NCBI GenBank assembly: GCA_028551475.1
Contig: CM052356.1
Span: 20,611,884-20,675,883, forward strand
Source of the DNA: Casuarina equisetifolia
Lineage: Eukaryota > Streptophyta > Magnoliopsida > Fagales > Casuarinaceae
Direction: 5' to 3'
Length of the DNA: 64,000 bases
In this document: positions 1 through 11,110 of the stretch, piece by piece
How positions within the stretch are numbered: position 1 is the stretch's first letter
Layout: the number at the start of each line of letters is the position of its first letter
Translations under genes and position numbers: made by a program
The notes under the pieces: generated by a model
Seen by the model: the letters and a program-made list of their open reading frames with translations, nothing else
What the model was told of the DNA's origin: nothing
The model's database searches: none

Positions 1-1343
1 CATTCAATTTAGGATAAAAAATTTCAAACCTATAAATCTTTGTTTTGTGGTTTGAGTGACACAACCTTAATCTAAGTCATGAATTGGCATAAAGACTTTG
101 TTTTTGATGCGTAGATTGATCTCCTTTTTTCATCTTCTTATGTCTTCAATTTTCAGTAAAATTTGTGTGTACCATACACAACCATGAAAAAAAAATATAT
201 ATTTTTTTTTCATGTCATGCCTATAGGATTATGGATGTGCCTAGAGATAGCAAAGAGAACACCAATTGAAAAGAGCTCTTCAATTTAGAGTCAATTCCAT
301 AATTCCTCACAAAATAAGAACCTAACAAAGGAAGCAAAAGTTTTCATTTTACATTCTCAATATTTTTCTTCCTAGTCCCAGGTCTTATATTATCCCCTCC
401 TATCATAATGACATCATTTTGGTCATTCTTCCAAAACAATGTCATTTATTTAAAAGACAAAATTAAAGTAAAACCCAATCATCTAAAAAGGCCCAAAAAA
501 AAAAGGATTAATCAAGGTCCAAGCCCACATTATCCCTCCCTGGCCGGTTCATTTCATATTTTTTTTCTTTTTTTTTTTTGAAGCTCCAAAATATGCCCAT
601 CTTATCATTTGTTGTGTAAACCTCAATTCAACCTACTTTTCCAGCCATTTTGTCCACCCCCAATTTCTAAATGGACAACCCTAATTTTCTCAGATGCCTA
701 CAACCTTGGCCTTTGCGACCACAGGCCGTGACTAGTCCCATTTAACGTCTACCACTAGTTGTTCGACATTAGGGGATGAAGTGGGGTGGTGTATTGATGG
801 TATTAAGTAACAGTAGTATACCTCACTAAGTTGAGAGGAATAGTAGTTAGAATTATTGAAAGATGAATTCTATTATTCCCTGTAACTTGATTGTTGTTGA
901 AATGAAAATATCAAGATGGACTTTGAGAGAAGATCCCAAAAGGAAAAATGATATCTATGTTCAGTCTTCACATTTTGTACTGGCTTATTCCGAGTTCTTT
1001 TGCACATATTGATCTACTACTCTGACAAGTTAAAGGACAAATTTTATGTTTTAGGTCTTTGTATTGCATTCTTTATAAATGTTTCCTCCCTTGTGACATA
1101 CCAAATCCTACTGTGCATCGTGTGTAGGTCCTCAAAAAGTGTGGGCCTCTCCTATGCATCGTGGGCGGTCTGTGGTATGTCTAGCAATGCTGGTAAAGAA
1201 ATAGAAGTAGAAATAAGAGGTGAGCATTGCGTGTAAAAATATTAGGTTCTTACAACCCCGAAGCCCAATCCATCCCCAACACACACTTTTTTCCCTGATT
1301 TAAAGATTTTTTTTTATTTTTTTATTTAAATTTGATATGTTAG
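1..1343. other. Non-coding or intronic stretch, no gene seen
   Basis: AT-rich sequence with several homopolymer A and T runs. I looked for earlier rhodanese exons that would belong to the fragment starting at 1,344 and found none. The short open frames here, such as 1,000-1,236, have no recognisable family motif. It could be a long intron of the rhodanese gene or intergenic DNA. Confidence 0.5.
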
Positions 1344-2889
1344 ACAAATGGGCTTTCGAAATTTGTACTCCTTGTGGGGTAAATGTTTCCCATTATCTAG
1401 AGAGTGAAGGTCCCGCAGAATGGGTTGGGAATTTGTTTGTGTTTGATTCCCGTCTTTCTCTTCCACCTTCAGCCTACAAGCCTGAAGCTGTTAATGCAGC
1501 TGGGAGTGAAAAAGTTTCCAAGAGTACTATGTTTGCAAGATGCTACATTTGTGGTTCTCAAGTCTCCGAATTAAGGCATCGGAACTGTGCAAATCTTGAC
1601 TGCAACCTACTTTTTCTGTAAGCTTCCTTCTCTTTATCGTCCCTGCCTCCACTTCCTAAATTTACACTAACAAAAAGGTCTCCATTGAACCAGTTCATAT
1701 CTGGTACTTATGAGTTCGGCGTTCTTGCATCTACAACACGTTCCCGACTGAGACTTGCGAAAGTAAGATGTCATTCATCTTAGGGTAGTTAACCAGTGAG
1801 TTGGATGTAATCATGTGGCTGATCCTAGCGAATATTGAGGGGTTTACAGCTAACAGATTCAGCTTTCGACTGTTACATCTCCTTGATTCAAAGACAGTTG
1901 GAGATTTGAATGTCCTAACCAAGGCCATATATAGAGCCCTTTAATGCATATGACTGAAAGTCAAGATACTTTGTTGTTCTTGGCATGCAGCAAGCTAGGA
2001 GAACCTATCTGACAAATTTGTCTTTGGATCCTAAAGCATAAAACATTAAATTTCATATGGTTTGGTTTGATGAAGCTAAATATGGGTATAAAATGATGAG
2101 CAAGAAATTTTGTTTGTTGAATAGCTTTAATTTTGTATTGTTTGTTGAATAAGAAAGACAGATTGCTGTATCTTTACTATGATATCCTAGTTAAACAAGT
2201 ATATTAACTTCTTGTATGACAAGAAGAACAATGGCTTCTTACATTAAGGAGATTCCACATAAGTATTTTATCTCAAATAGAGATTTGAGACATCTTTCAA
2301 TAGAATCTTTATTCAATCTGACAGAAAAAGTACTTTCTACGTTGTGATTTGTCTTTCCCTTTTTTCTGTTCGTCCTTAGTTTCTAAATTTGTTTTCATGG
2401 TTAGGTTTGATGCTTCATTTCCTGAAGAATTTCAAAATCTGCCCTTCTCTGTGGCAATCCAAAGATGTTTTTGTATGAGCAGAGACTTCCACCAGAAAGG
2501 AAAACAGAACAAAAAATCTTTAACTTGACCAGTGAGGTCACTTGTTGGTATAGGACTGCAATGTTGCCTTGAAGAAGTATATGTATCACTTGTTTGTTTT
2601 CTCGGGGTGATGATCCTTTTGTAATATCTTCACTTAGAAGCGGATCTGACTTGGTCTTTCTATCAATATGCCCATTCTCATTTATTTAGTATTGCTTTAT
2701 AACAGATAACCCACTTGAATAATGTTTTAGATGTCTCTTCTCAGATGCTGTACAGACTGTCTGGGGGATTTAAAAGGATGTTGCTGTGTGAATTGCATTG
2801 CTGCCTCCCGACTAAGGCCTGTTCTTCCCGGGCATCAAAGATACACAAAGTGGCATACATATCGTGATTTGGAATGCAAAGCAAGTTGA
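1344..2889 (+). pseudogene. 3' end of a rhodanese-like protein 6 (STR6-type) gene, frameshifted
   Basis: Two exons can be read. The first (1,344-1,617) follows a tag acceptor and ends at a GT donor; the second is 2,745-2,889. Joined across the intron they keep frame and give the cysteine-rich C-terminal region of the TrhO/UPF0176 rhodanese family: CYICGSQ, then HRNCANLDCN, then a C-C-x2-C and GCCC-x2-C cluster, then RPVLPGHQRY and KWHTYRD. The stretch WVGNLFVFDSRLSLPP is what I recall from plant STR6 (At1g09280 type). Near 1,375-1,385 the frame breaks: GFRNLYSLWG reads in one frame and GVNVSHYLE in another, a small indel. The catalytic rhodanese exons are not visible upstream, and the C-terminal serine-hydrolase (FSH-type) part that I recall for STR6 does not follow. 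Probably a pseudogene fragment; a partial gene with an assembly error is the alternative. Confidence 0.7.
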
Positions 2890-4029
2890 CAGCTGATCAG
2901 GCATTTGTATAAGGTTTGAAGCAGTTGTTGATTGTACAAACTCAAGTTGTAAGTTTTAGTGAAGATTTGAATTTCTTTTTTCTTTTTTTCTTTTTTGTTT
3001 GAACTGGCAAATGGAGTTGCAGCTTTTGCATCAAAAGAGTGTAGAGGATGGCAATTCTATAGATGAGCGGCAAAATCTAGCGTAGCAGTCTCCTTTAATG
3101 AGTATTTATATTAAGTATAAGTGTGCCAAAACCAGATTACTACATCATCAGCAAATGCCAAAACAAGGGACTGCCATCTGAATCTTTTTGTAAGGACAAT
3201 ATATACTAGAATATCCATATATAAAAGGCAGAGATTGAATGCCGAAAATGATCTTGCAAGAGAGGGAAAAGGGTTTTGCTTGAGAGGATGATGTGGTGGT
3301 GTCCTTAGAAGCTGTCTTCAATTGAATGTGAAGAGGCCTCAGGAATTTTAAACGCCTAAGGAACTCTGAAGAGGCTGTTGCAAAGTGTATTATCTCAAGA
3401 GTATATAACGTTAACAAATTTGAATGGAGAGAGCACAAACAGAAGTCCAGAGTGCGTATAAAAAATAAAAAAATACACAAACAAAATCATGCCTAAACCA
3501 AACTACTCTGGCATTTGCAGCCGTAAGGAATCCCAAGCCTTCGTCGGTCGTCCCCATCAAGGCTATTTTGGACTTTTTGCGCCGTTCGAAAAGAGGAGTG
3601 CACCAGGAGCAGCCATTATTCAACTTACCGGAAGGAATTCAAAGCCTTCGTTGGTCGTTCCGCTCAAGGTTATTTTGGACTTTTCAACGGCAGAAAAGAG
3701 GAGCGTACCGTTTGAAAGAGGAGCCACATTCAACTTGCGGTTTGACTGAGTCAACTTCCCGTTTGAATTCGAATTCCTTGTTCTTTTTCCCCCATTTATT
3801 CTCCCTCTCCGAAGGCGGTTGGGAAACTCGTACCCACTGTGTTCTAACGTTTCTTTCTCCACTTTTTCTCTCGCGCTCCTCTCGGCTCTCATTCACCTCC
3901 ATCTTCTTTTATTTTTCTTCAATCATTCTTTCCTTGCTCTCTGCTCGTGGAATTGCAAATCCCAGCAATTCCATTCCGTTCTTTCACAAGCCTCTGTCTA
4001 TTTTTCTTTGGATTCCGTCTTTAGCTCCA
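2890..4029. other. Intergenic region and 5' leader of the LRR-kinase gene
   Basis: No gene is seen from 2,890 to about 3,480. From about 3,750 to 4,029 the DNA is rich in CT tracts, typical of a plant 5' untranslated leader. The open frame of the downstream gene extends back to 3,568, but the residues before 4,030 are low-complexity and Phe/Ser/Leu-rich and show no domain. A tandem repeat lies at 3,527-3,736. Confidence 0.5.
3527..3736. repeat. Two-copy ~108-bp tandem repeat upstream of the LRR-kinase gene
   Basis: The segment beginning GGAATCCCAAGCCTTCG at 3,527 returns in diverged form as GGAATTCAAAGCCTTCG at 3,634. Both copies share the core TATTTTGGACTTTT, the AAAAGAGGAG run and the ending ATTCAACTT. 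The offset is 107-110 bp. It lies some 300-500 bp before the start codon, so it may be in the promoter or 5' leader. Confidence 0.8.
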
Positions 4030-7000
4030 ATGCAGCAACTCTGTTCGGCCGAAAACCCTAAAATGTCCGAAACTTCAAAACCCTTAAAACCCGCTTCGAT
4101 CAATGGCGATTGCCATGGTAATCTGGGGGACGAGTCCGTTCTTGATGTGTCCGGGAGAAGCTTGGAAGTTTCGTCTTTGGAGAGCTCAAGCGACGATGTC
4201 GAGGGCTTGTACTTGTACAAAAACGTGTTCAATTTGATACCCAAGTCACTCGGCGGTCTCGGGCGGCTGAGGAGGTTGAAGTTCTTTGGGAATGAGATCA
4301 ATTTATTCCCACAGGAGTTGGGGAATTTGAGCGGGTTAGAGTGTTTGCAGCTGAAGATATCGTCACCGGGGTTTGGTGGATTGCCACTGCGTAAGCTGGA
4401 GGGACTGAGGGAACTTGATCTGTCTAAAGTGCACCCTCAGCCTTCGGCGTTCCCCATACTGAGCGAGATTGTTCGGCTCAAGTGCTTGACCAACCTCTCC
4501 GTCTGCCATTTTTCTATTCGATACCTTCCTCCAGAGATTGGGTGCTTACATAGATTGGAGTATCTGGATCTTTCATTCAACAAGATGAAGAATTTGCCAA
4601 CTGAAATAAGTCATTTGAATGTCTTGATATCACTGAAAGTTGCAAATAATAAATTGGTGGAACTCCCTTCAGCTTTGTCCTCTTTGCAAAGGTTGGAGAA
4701 CTTGGACCTCTCAAATAATAGGCTGACATCTCTGGGGTCTTTGGAACTTCGGTTAATGCATAACCTTCAAAACCTAAATCTACAGTACAACAAGCTTCTC
4801 AGTTGTTGTCAAATGCCTTCGTGGATATGCTGCAACATGGAAGGAAATGGCAGAGATGCATCCAATGATGATAACATCAGTTCTTCAGAAACTGCCTTGG
4901 AAAATGATGGAAGTGTTTCTTCTAATAGGTGTCAGCATATGTCATCAACTCTATGTGCATCATCATCGAACAATCAATCTTCTACAGCTCGTAGGTCGGG
5001 CAAGGGATGGAAACGTCAACAACGTTTGAACAACAGCAGAAAGTGGAATGGTGTAGATTGTGATAAGGTGTTAACCAGGGAAGCTGATAAAAATGTTAAA
5101 TCCAGCGACTTAGATGTCCTTGCCTCTGGAACTTCTGTAGAATGTGCTTCAGATATTACGGGTCTGCATGATAGTGAAAGTAAAAATTTACTTGGTGGTG
5201 CAGAGGATAATGAAATTGGTTCGGAAGAGGGGTTTTATGCAGAAAATTGCTCATGTGTTAGCTTTGACTCTACTACCACAAGACAAAAGGTTGAAAATGA
5301 ATGCTGTGAGTGTGATATATCTCCAACCTCCACAAGGAATGGAGATGACCAGGAAGATGAAGCTTCATCCATGGATACATCAAAAAGTATGTCCAAGTCA
5401 AAAAGGCATTGTGATAAAGATCTTGATAATCCGAAACGATGCAAGTCTCCGAAACCAGCTGCTGATTGCTCAAATATGTCTTGCAACTGCAATGATGATG
5501 ACAATACACAAATAGTTTCTGGAGATTTTAAAAATGAAAATTTGCTCGGTGGTCCAAAGGATAATGAAATTGATCTAGAAAAGAGGTTTCACGCAGAAAA
5601 TTGCTCATCTGTTGGCCTTGACTCTACTACCACAAGACAAGGGGTTGAAAATGAATACTGTGAGTGTGATGCATCTCCACCCTCCACAAGGAACGGAGAT
5701 GGCCAGGAAGATGAAGTTTCATCTGGTCTTGACTCTACTACCACAACACAAGAGGTTGAAAATGAATGTTGTGAGTGTGATGTATCTCCAGCTTCCGCAA
5801 GGAATGGAGATGGCCAGGAAGATGAAGCTTCATCTGCAGAAACATCAAAAAGTATGTCCAAGTTAAAAAGGCATTGTGATAGCGATCTTGATAATCCAAA
5901 GCCAGGCAAGTCTCGGAAACCAGTTGCTGATTGCTCAAATATGTCATGCAAGTACAATAATGTCTCATTTTGTGGCATTGAGGATTGTCTACCAGATGGT
6001 TTCTATGATGCAGGGCTTGACAGGCCCTTCATGTCATTGAGTGATTATGAGCAGAATTTGCATCTTGATTCACGTGAAGTCATTCTTTTGGACAGGGAGA
6101 GGGATGAAGAGTTAGAAGCCATTACAATTTCTGCTCAAGCATTGGTATCTAGATTGATGCAATTAAATGGTTTAACTAGAAATAGAGACCAGGGCGCTGA
6201 TATCTTGCAGATAGCATCATTGCTTGCACTTTTTGTATCAGCTCATTTTGGGGGTAGTGATAGAGGTGCTATTATTGAAAGGACACGGAAAGCTGTATCT
6301 GGTTCAAACTATGAGAAGCCTTTTGTTTGCACCTGCTCAACTGGAAACATTGACAATGTTGATGCAAACAATAACGCTGCTGTTAATACGGTTGAAGATA
6401 TTATATTTTCAGACCTCTGTGAGAAATCCATCCATTCTATTAAAGCAAGAAAAAGTTCCAGCATAGTTCCTATAGGGTCTTTGCGATTTGGTGTGTGCAG
6501 ACATAGAGCACTACTTATGAAGTATTTATGTGATCGGATAGAGCCCCGTGTACCTTGTGAGCTTGTAAGGGGCTACTTGGATTTCTTCCGGCATGTGTGG
6601 AATATTGTTCTCATTAAGAGTGGTGATTCATGGCTTCGTATGATTGTTGATGCATGTCGTCCACATGATATAAGAGAAGAGACAGATACAGAATACTTTT
6701 CCAGATATATTCCTCTCAGGCGGACTCAAGTTCCTCTTTCAAGTGAAAGCCAGTTGGGTGCTGATCATCCCTTTCCTGCTATTTCTACTTTTGATGAATT
6801 GGGTAAGGGAGCTTCTGGTTCTCTTGTTCGGTGCAAGTTTGGAACGTTTAAGGCTGTAGCAAAGGTACGTAGTATGGAAGTGCGTGCGAGTTCAGGGGAT
6901 GACTTGCGAAATTTTGAGTGTAGTTGTTTAGGGGAAGTAAGGATTTTAGGAGCTTTGAGACACTCTTGCATAGTTGAAATGTATGGACATCAAATATGTT

Positions 7001-7762
7001 ATGAGTGGATTCCTTCAGTGGATGGAACTCCAGAGCGTCGTATTATAAAATCTTTGATATTCTTTGAGCACATAGAAGGCGGGTCTTTAAAGAGTTATTT
7101 AGAGAAACTGGCAAAAACTTGTGAAAAGCATGTCCCAATGGAGTTGGCATTGTGCATTGCAAGACATGTTGCTTGTGCCTTGGCAGAGATGCATTCAAAA
7201 CACATTATTCATCGTGACATAAAAAGTGAAAACATATTGATTGATTTAGATGGAAAGAGTACTGATGGAATGCCTATTGTGAAGCTCCTGTGATTTTGAT
7301 AGATCAGTGCCTCTTCGGTCTTACATGCATACATGTTGTATTGCTCATATTGGAGTACCCTCTCCTAATGTTTGTGTTGGGACACCTCATTGGATGGCTC
7401 CGGAAGTAGTGCAAGCAATGCATAAACATACAATATATGGCCTGGAAGTTGATATCTGGTCATTCGGCTGCCTGCTTTTGGAGTTGTTGACGCTGGAAAT
7501 CCCCTATTTCGGTCTATCAGATGCACAAATGCATGACCAACTTCAAATTGGCGAGCGACCACCATTGACAGACGAGGTGCTTGCAATGACTCAATTTGGT
7601 GCTGAGCAGGTGGGATCAGAGGCTGAAGTAGAAACATTAAGGTTCCTTGCTGATTTATTCCGACGTTGCACTGAGAAAAGTCCAGAGAACCGTCCCACAG
7701 CTGATGAACTCTATGAAATGCTGCGTCAACACACAAGCGAATTTACCGACTCTAAAAGTTAG
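4030..7762 (+). CDS. LRR / EDR1-like / protein kinase, with a one-base frameshift
   Basis: Resembles the plant leucine-rich-repeat protein kinases of the At1g04210 type, about 1,240 residues. From the Met at 4,030 (start MQQLCSAENPK) the order is: leucine-rich repeats of the LxxLxLxxNxLxxLP type, about residues 50-260; a Ser/Asp-rich linker with internal repeats (about 380-650); an EDR1-like region (about 690-900; GVCRHRALLMKYLCDRI); and a kinase domain from about residue 915. Visible kinase motifs are GKGASG, AVAKV, HRDIKSEN, GTPHWMAPE and DIWSFGC. The DFG position reads DFD, as I recall for this family. One extra C near 7,287-7,288, just before CDFD, shifts the frame and gives TGA at 7,291. 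Everything after it is intact in the other frame to the stop at 7,760-7,762. Without the extra base the gene would be complete and intronless. This is a sequencing error, a null allele or a young pseudogene. A cytosolic signalling role is inferred from the family. Confidence 0.85.
5187..5960 (+). repeat. Nested in-frame tandem repeats inside the LRR-kinase coding sequence
   Basis: A 354-bp (118-codon) unit starting at 5,187 is repeated from 5,541; both begin with a Leu-Leu-Gly-Gly motif followed by DNEI. Inside the second copy, a 111-bp (37-codon) segment at 5,614-5,724 is repeated at 5,725-5,835 (GLDSTTT, then ECCECD or EYCECD, then NGDGQEDE). Both units are multiples of three, so the frame is kept. 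The encoded linker is rich in Ser, Asp, Glu and paired Cys and is probably disordered. Confidence 0.9.
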
Positions 7763-10700
7763 GAATGGGAGTGAGGTGAACTTAAGCGATTATCTCCATC
7801 AACATTCTAAGTTTTGTAGTGGTAGGATATCTCAATTCCGTGCTTTACCGCGAAAACAAGACACTCATTCATCTGAAGTTCATGCAGGATTTGACGAGTA
7901 GGTTCATCTGAGGTGCTTAAGAATTGTTGTAAATATGTTCGTAGTCCTCTTTATGAGTTGTGCCATTTTTTGCCATCATTGTAATTGTCCCAAATGTATT
8001 TTAGACCACCATTGAATTAGAAAGGCATCTCCACTTCTCATTTACCAGTTTTGGATTCTACTTCTAAAAATAAAAAATAAAAATAAAAATAAAAAGTAAA
8101 AACTCCTATCTAACCGAAACAAATGCCACTTACTGGTCTAGTCCTTCCATTAGGCCTGCGAAAATAAGCCCCCCGTTATCCCTCACCTCTCCAAATAAGT
8201 CATAGTCTCTCGGTTTTCTAGGGCGGAGAGTTTGGCTTCTCGCGAGACACCATTTCCGTTGGTAGATTATGCATGCAGCTACCTTAGGATTTGGGGTTAA
8301 TTTAAAAAAAACAATAAATAATAACGACTTTGAGCTTGATAAAAGGGGAAATTATATATATATATATATAGACGTACATGCATAAATTTTAGGTAAACAA
8401 AATTCGAAAAATATATCCCCATTTCATGAATAATTTTTGTAAACAAGTCTTCATCTAAATGCCAAATATAATAAATGATATAATCCATATCCATATCATG
8501 TAAAGGTTGACCAAGTCTTTCAAATTCTTATTTCACAATCATTTTGAAGATCAACTTAGACGCCTCTTCATTCACGAATGCAACTCAATTTTAAGACCAA
8601 CTCTCTTTAAATTACGATTTAATTTTGTTACGTGCCGATATTCTGTCAATATCTTGTTCTTGAGTGCTTTCTATGCTACATATGCGAGGAAATGTTGTGG
8701 TTTTTGTTATTGAAATAATAATATTTTGATGCGTGGAAAAACCGGGTCTCTGTTTGTATTTGCTAGAATGATGTTTTCTTTTTCTTTTTCTTTTTCTCAA
8801 GTTTTGAGCGGGAAAGAAAGATCTTACGGTCATTGCCTAGTCCATTGGTTATGTGAGCATAAAGTGAGTCAATGCATCATACCTACACCAAACTCAATCG
8901 CCTGAAATTTGAAAAATTCAACGCAAACAAACCTTTTTTCATACTTGAAGGAATGCTAAGCTTTTGGACAATATATTTTTGGTCAAATAATTGAATAGAA
9001 AAACGTTTGAAGTTCTTGATGAACTTTGAACAATTTTAGTGATAAGCCCAACAATTGTCCCAGGCTCCCATAAGTTACATGGTTTGAACCTAACATATGG
9101 AGCTTAGCTATCAATTATAATGAGCCCAATCATTAAGTCAAAAATCCATAACTTATTATATGGGGGAACTTACTTACTTTTGAATATTATCACCCCTTAA
9201 GTCCCCATAAACATAGAATATCTCAAGCCCCCATAAGCCCACAACAAGATGGTGTTGCTAGTCCAAAACAAACTTGGCTTTGTCGATAAACCTTAGCAAA
9301 CTAATAACAAAAAACTAGCACACCAATAGGACTAGTGCCATGTTGCCATCAAAACCAGGCTTATCATTTTTACAATTCATGCCTTGAAGGTTTGGTTTAC
9401 TAAATTCTAAATGTGATTGAAATTTGGAATGTTTTACAAGAATTCTTTAATAAGGTGATTGGAATGCAAATCTACAACTTGAAGTAGGCCATAAATAAAC
9501 TTAAACTAACTAGAGGAAAGGATATAATAAAGTTTCATGTCCAATGAAAGGACTTATGAGGGAAAATCAAATCTTAATAAAAACTCATGTGTTGCAAATG
9601 TGGAAATTATACGTAAGGTGTAAATGACGCTCTTAGGAGAAGGGACCAAGAAAGTAGGATCTAAAAATTCTTGGTAGGACTACCACAACATTATCAAAAC
9701 CTTTGGACCAACTTCCTGCCTAGGGAAAAAATGTTCACAATAGAGAAAACTTATGTCTTTGCTAAGTAGCATGGCCACTAGCAATTGCATGGCAATGGGA
9801 CAACTTTCTTGGCCACTTCACATCATGGTGATGAGACTGTAAGCAACAATATAAAGTTGAGAAAGGTATTCTCAAGTTAAGACTTAGTCTAATTTCAATC
9901 ATCTCTAAACTTGCATATTATTGCAAAGAGATGTACAAAGACCTTCAACAAATCAATGATAGGATGGACTTGTATGATCTAATTTAGGCTATGGTATGAA
10001 CGAACATAACTTTATTAAATGGTTAATGTGAAAAGATAGACTCCCTATAACAAAATATTTATTCATTGGGTTTCTTTGGTTAGCTTATAATATGATTTTT
10101 GTAAGTTTCGTTAAAAATAAAAAAAGGAAAATTACCTTTTCTTTGAGTTTGCTTGAATATAAATGATTTAGTGAAGTATTCTTGCAAAGAATGGACTTTA
10201 ATACCATATTGGAATATAGAACAATGTATAATAATAGATAATTAAAGTAACTAAAAAAAAGATTTAACTATTAAATTTTTTAAGATATTTTTATTAGTTT
10301 ATATTTATTATATATGGATTGAGCATAATTATAAGTGATTTTAGAATAAGATAATTGATAACCCAATCTTGTTGGTAATATAGATGTGACTTCGAGAATT
10401 CTTATTAGACTAGTTAATAAAAATGCTTATTGATGCATGGTTGTTTGGTCCAACACTATTCTATTTCACACATACTAAGCTTTGCTAGTGGACTCTCTAA
10501 TGAAGTCAAGTGGCCTAATTTTCTTAATATATTAACTAAGCCTTAAATTTAAACTAAATACATAAGGAACTTTTTTAAATCTTATTTTGCTACTCAGAAA
10601 ACGTAAATAAAATTTAGGCAAGAAGGAACCAGAGAACATACAAATGAATTTATTTGACATCATTAATGAATAGTCGAAATTAATAACTCGATTGTCAACG

Positions 10701-11110
10701 AACGGCCAAGAAATAAATACTTATTTACATTATTTCCAGACTTACCCAGCTGCCAATTATAAATGCGAAAAGAAAGCCGCCTAATAGCAGAATGGCGACT
10801 TCCAGATATAAAAATATATGAAGAAAATATGTAAAGCAAAAGATAAAATAAATAAATAAAAGGCAACCCCAGAAAACGGACAGCAGCAGGTTGGGAGTAC
10901 AGGGATTGCAAACCCGGAATCATTGGCCTAAGGCAGCGGGCAGAGGAATCGAATGATGTCGCTCTGTCTTCTTGGTTCTTCCTCGTCAACTTCACTGGTG
11001 CGTGACTCGACTTTTGACTCTCCTAATTAACTCTCTCCCTCTTCGGTTCTTCTGGTTTTCCGTTAAATAAATGTTTACTATATGAATGACACTGGGAATT
11101 GAAGAAGCCC
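7763..11110. other. Intergenic region, no gene seen
   Basis: About 3.3 kb of AT-rich DNA. It holds short simple repeats: A-rich AAAAT-like units at about 8,066-8,095, a TA run at 8,353-8,370, and TTTTC repeats near 8,776-8,799. Between about 8,900 and 9,980 the base composition is more even and looks like an eroded repeat, but I found no protein motif to classify it. The last few hundred bases are probably the promoter and leader of the UPF0426 gene. Confidence 0.5.
8353..8370. repeat. TA dinucleotide microsatellite
   Basis: Nine uninterrupted TA units. Confidence 0.95.

Noticed and set aside
5235-5978. Several overlapping open frames on both strands in the LRR-kinase linker
   Set aside because: They mirror the in-frame repeats of the main coding sequence and have no independent support.
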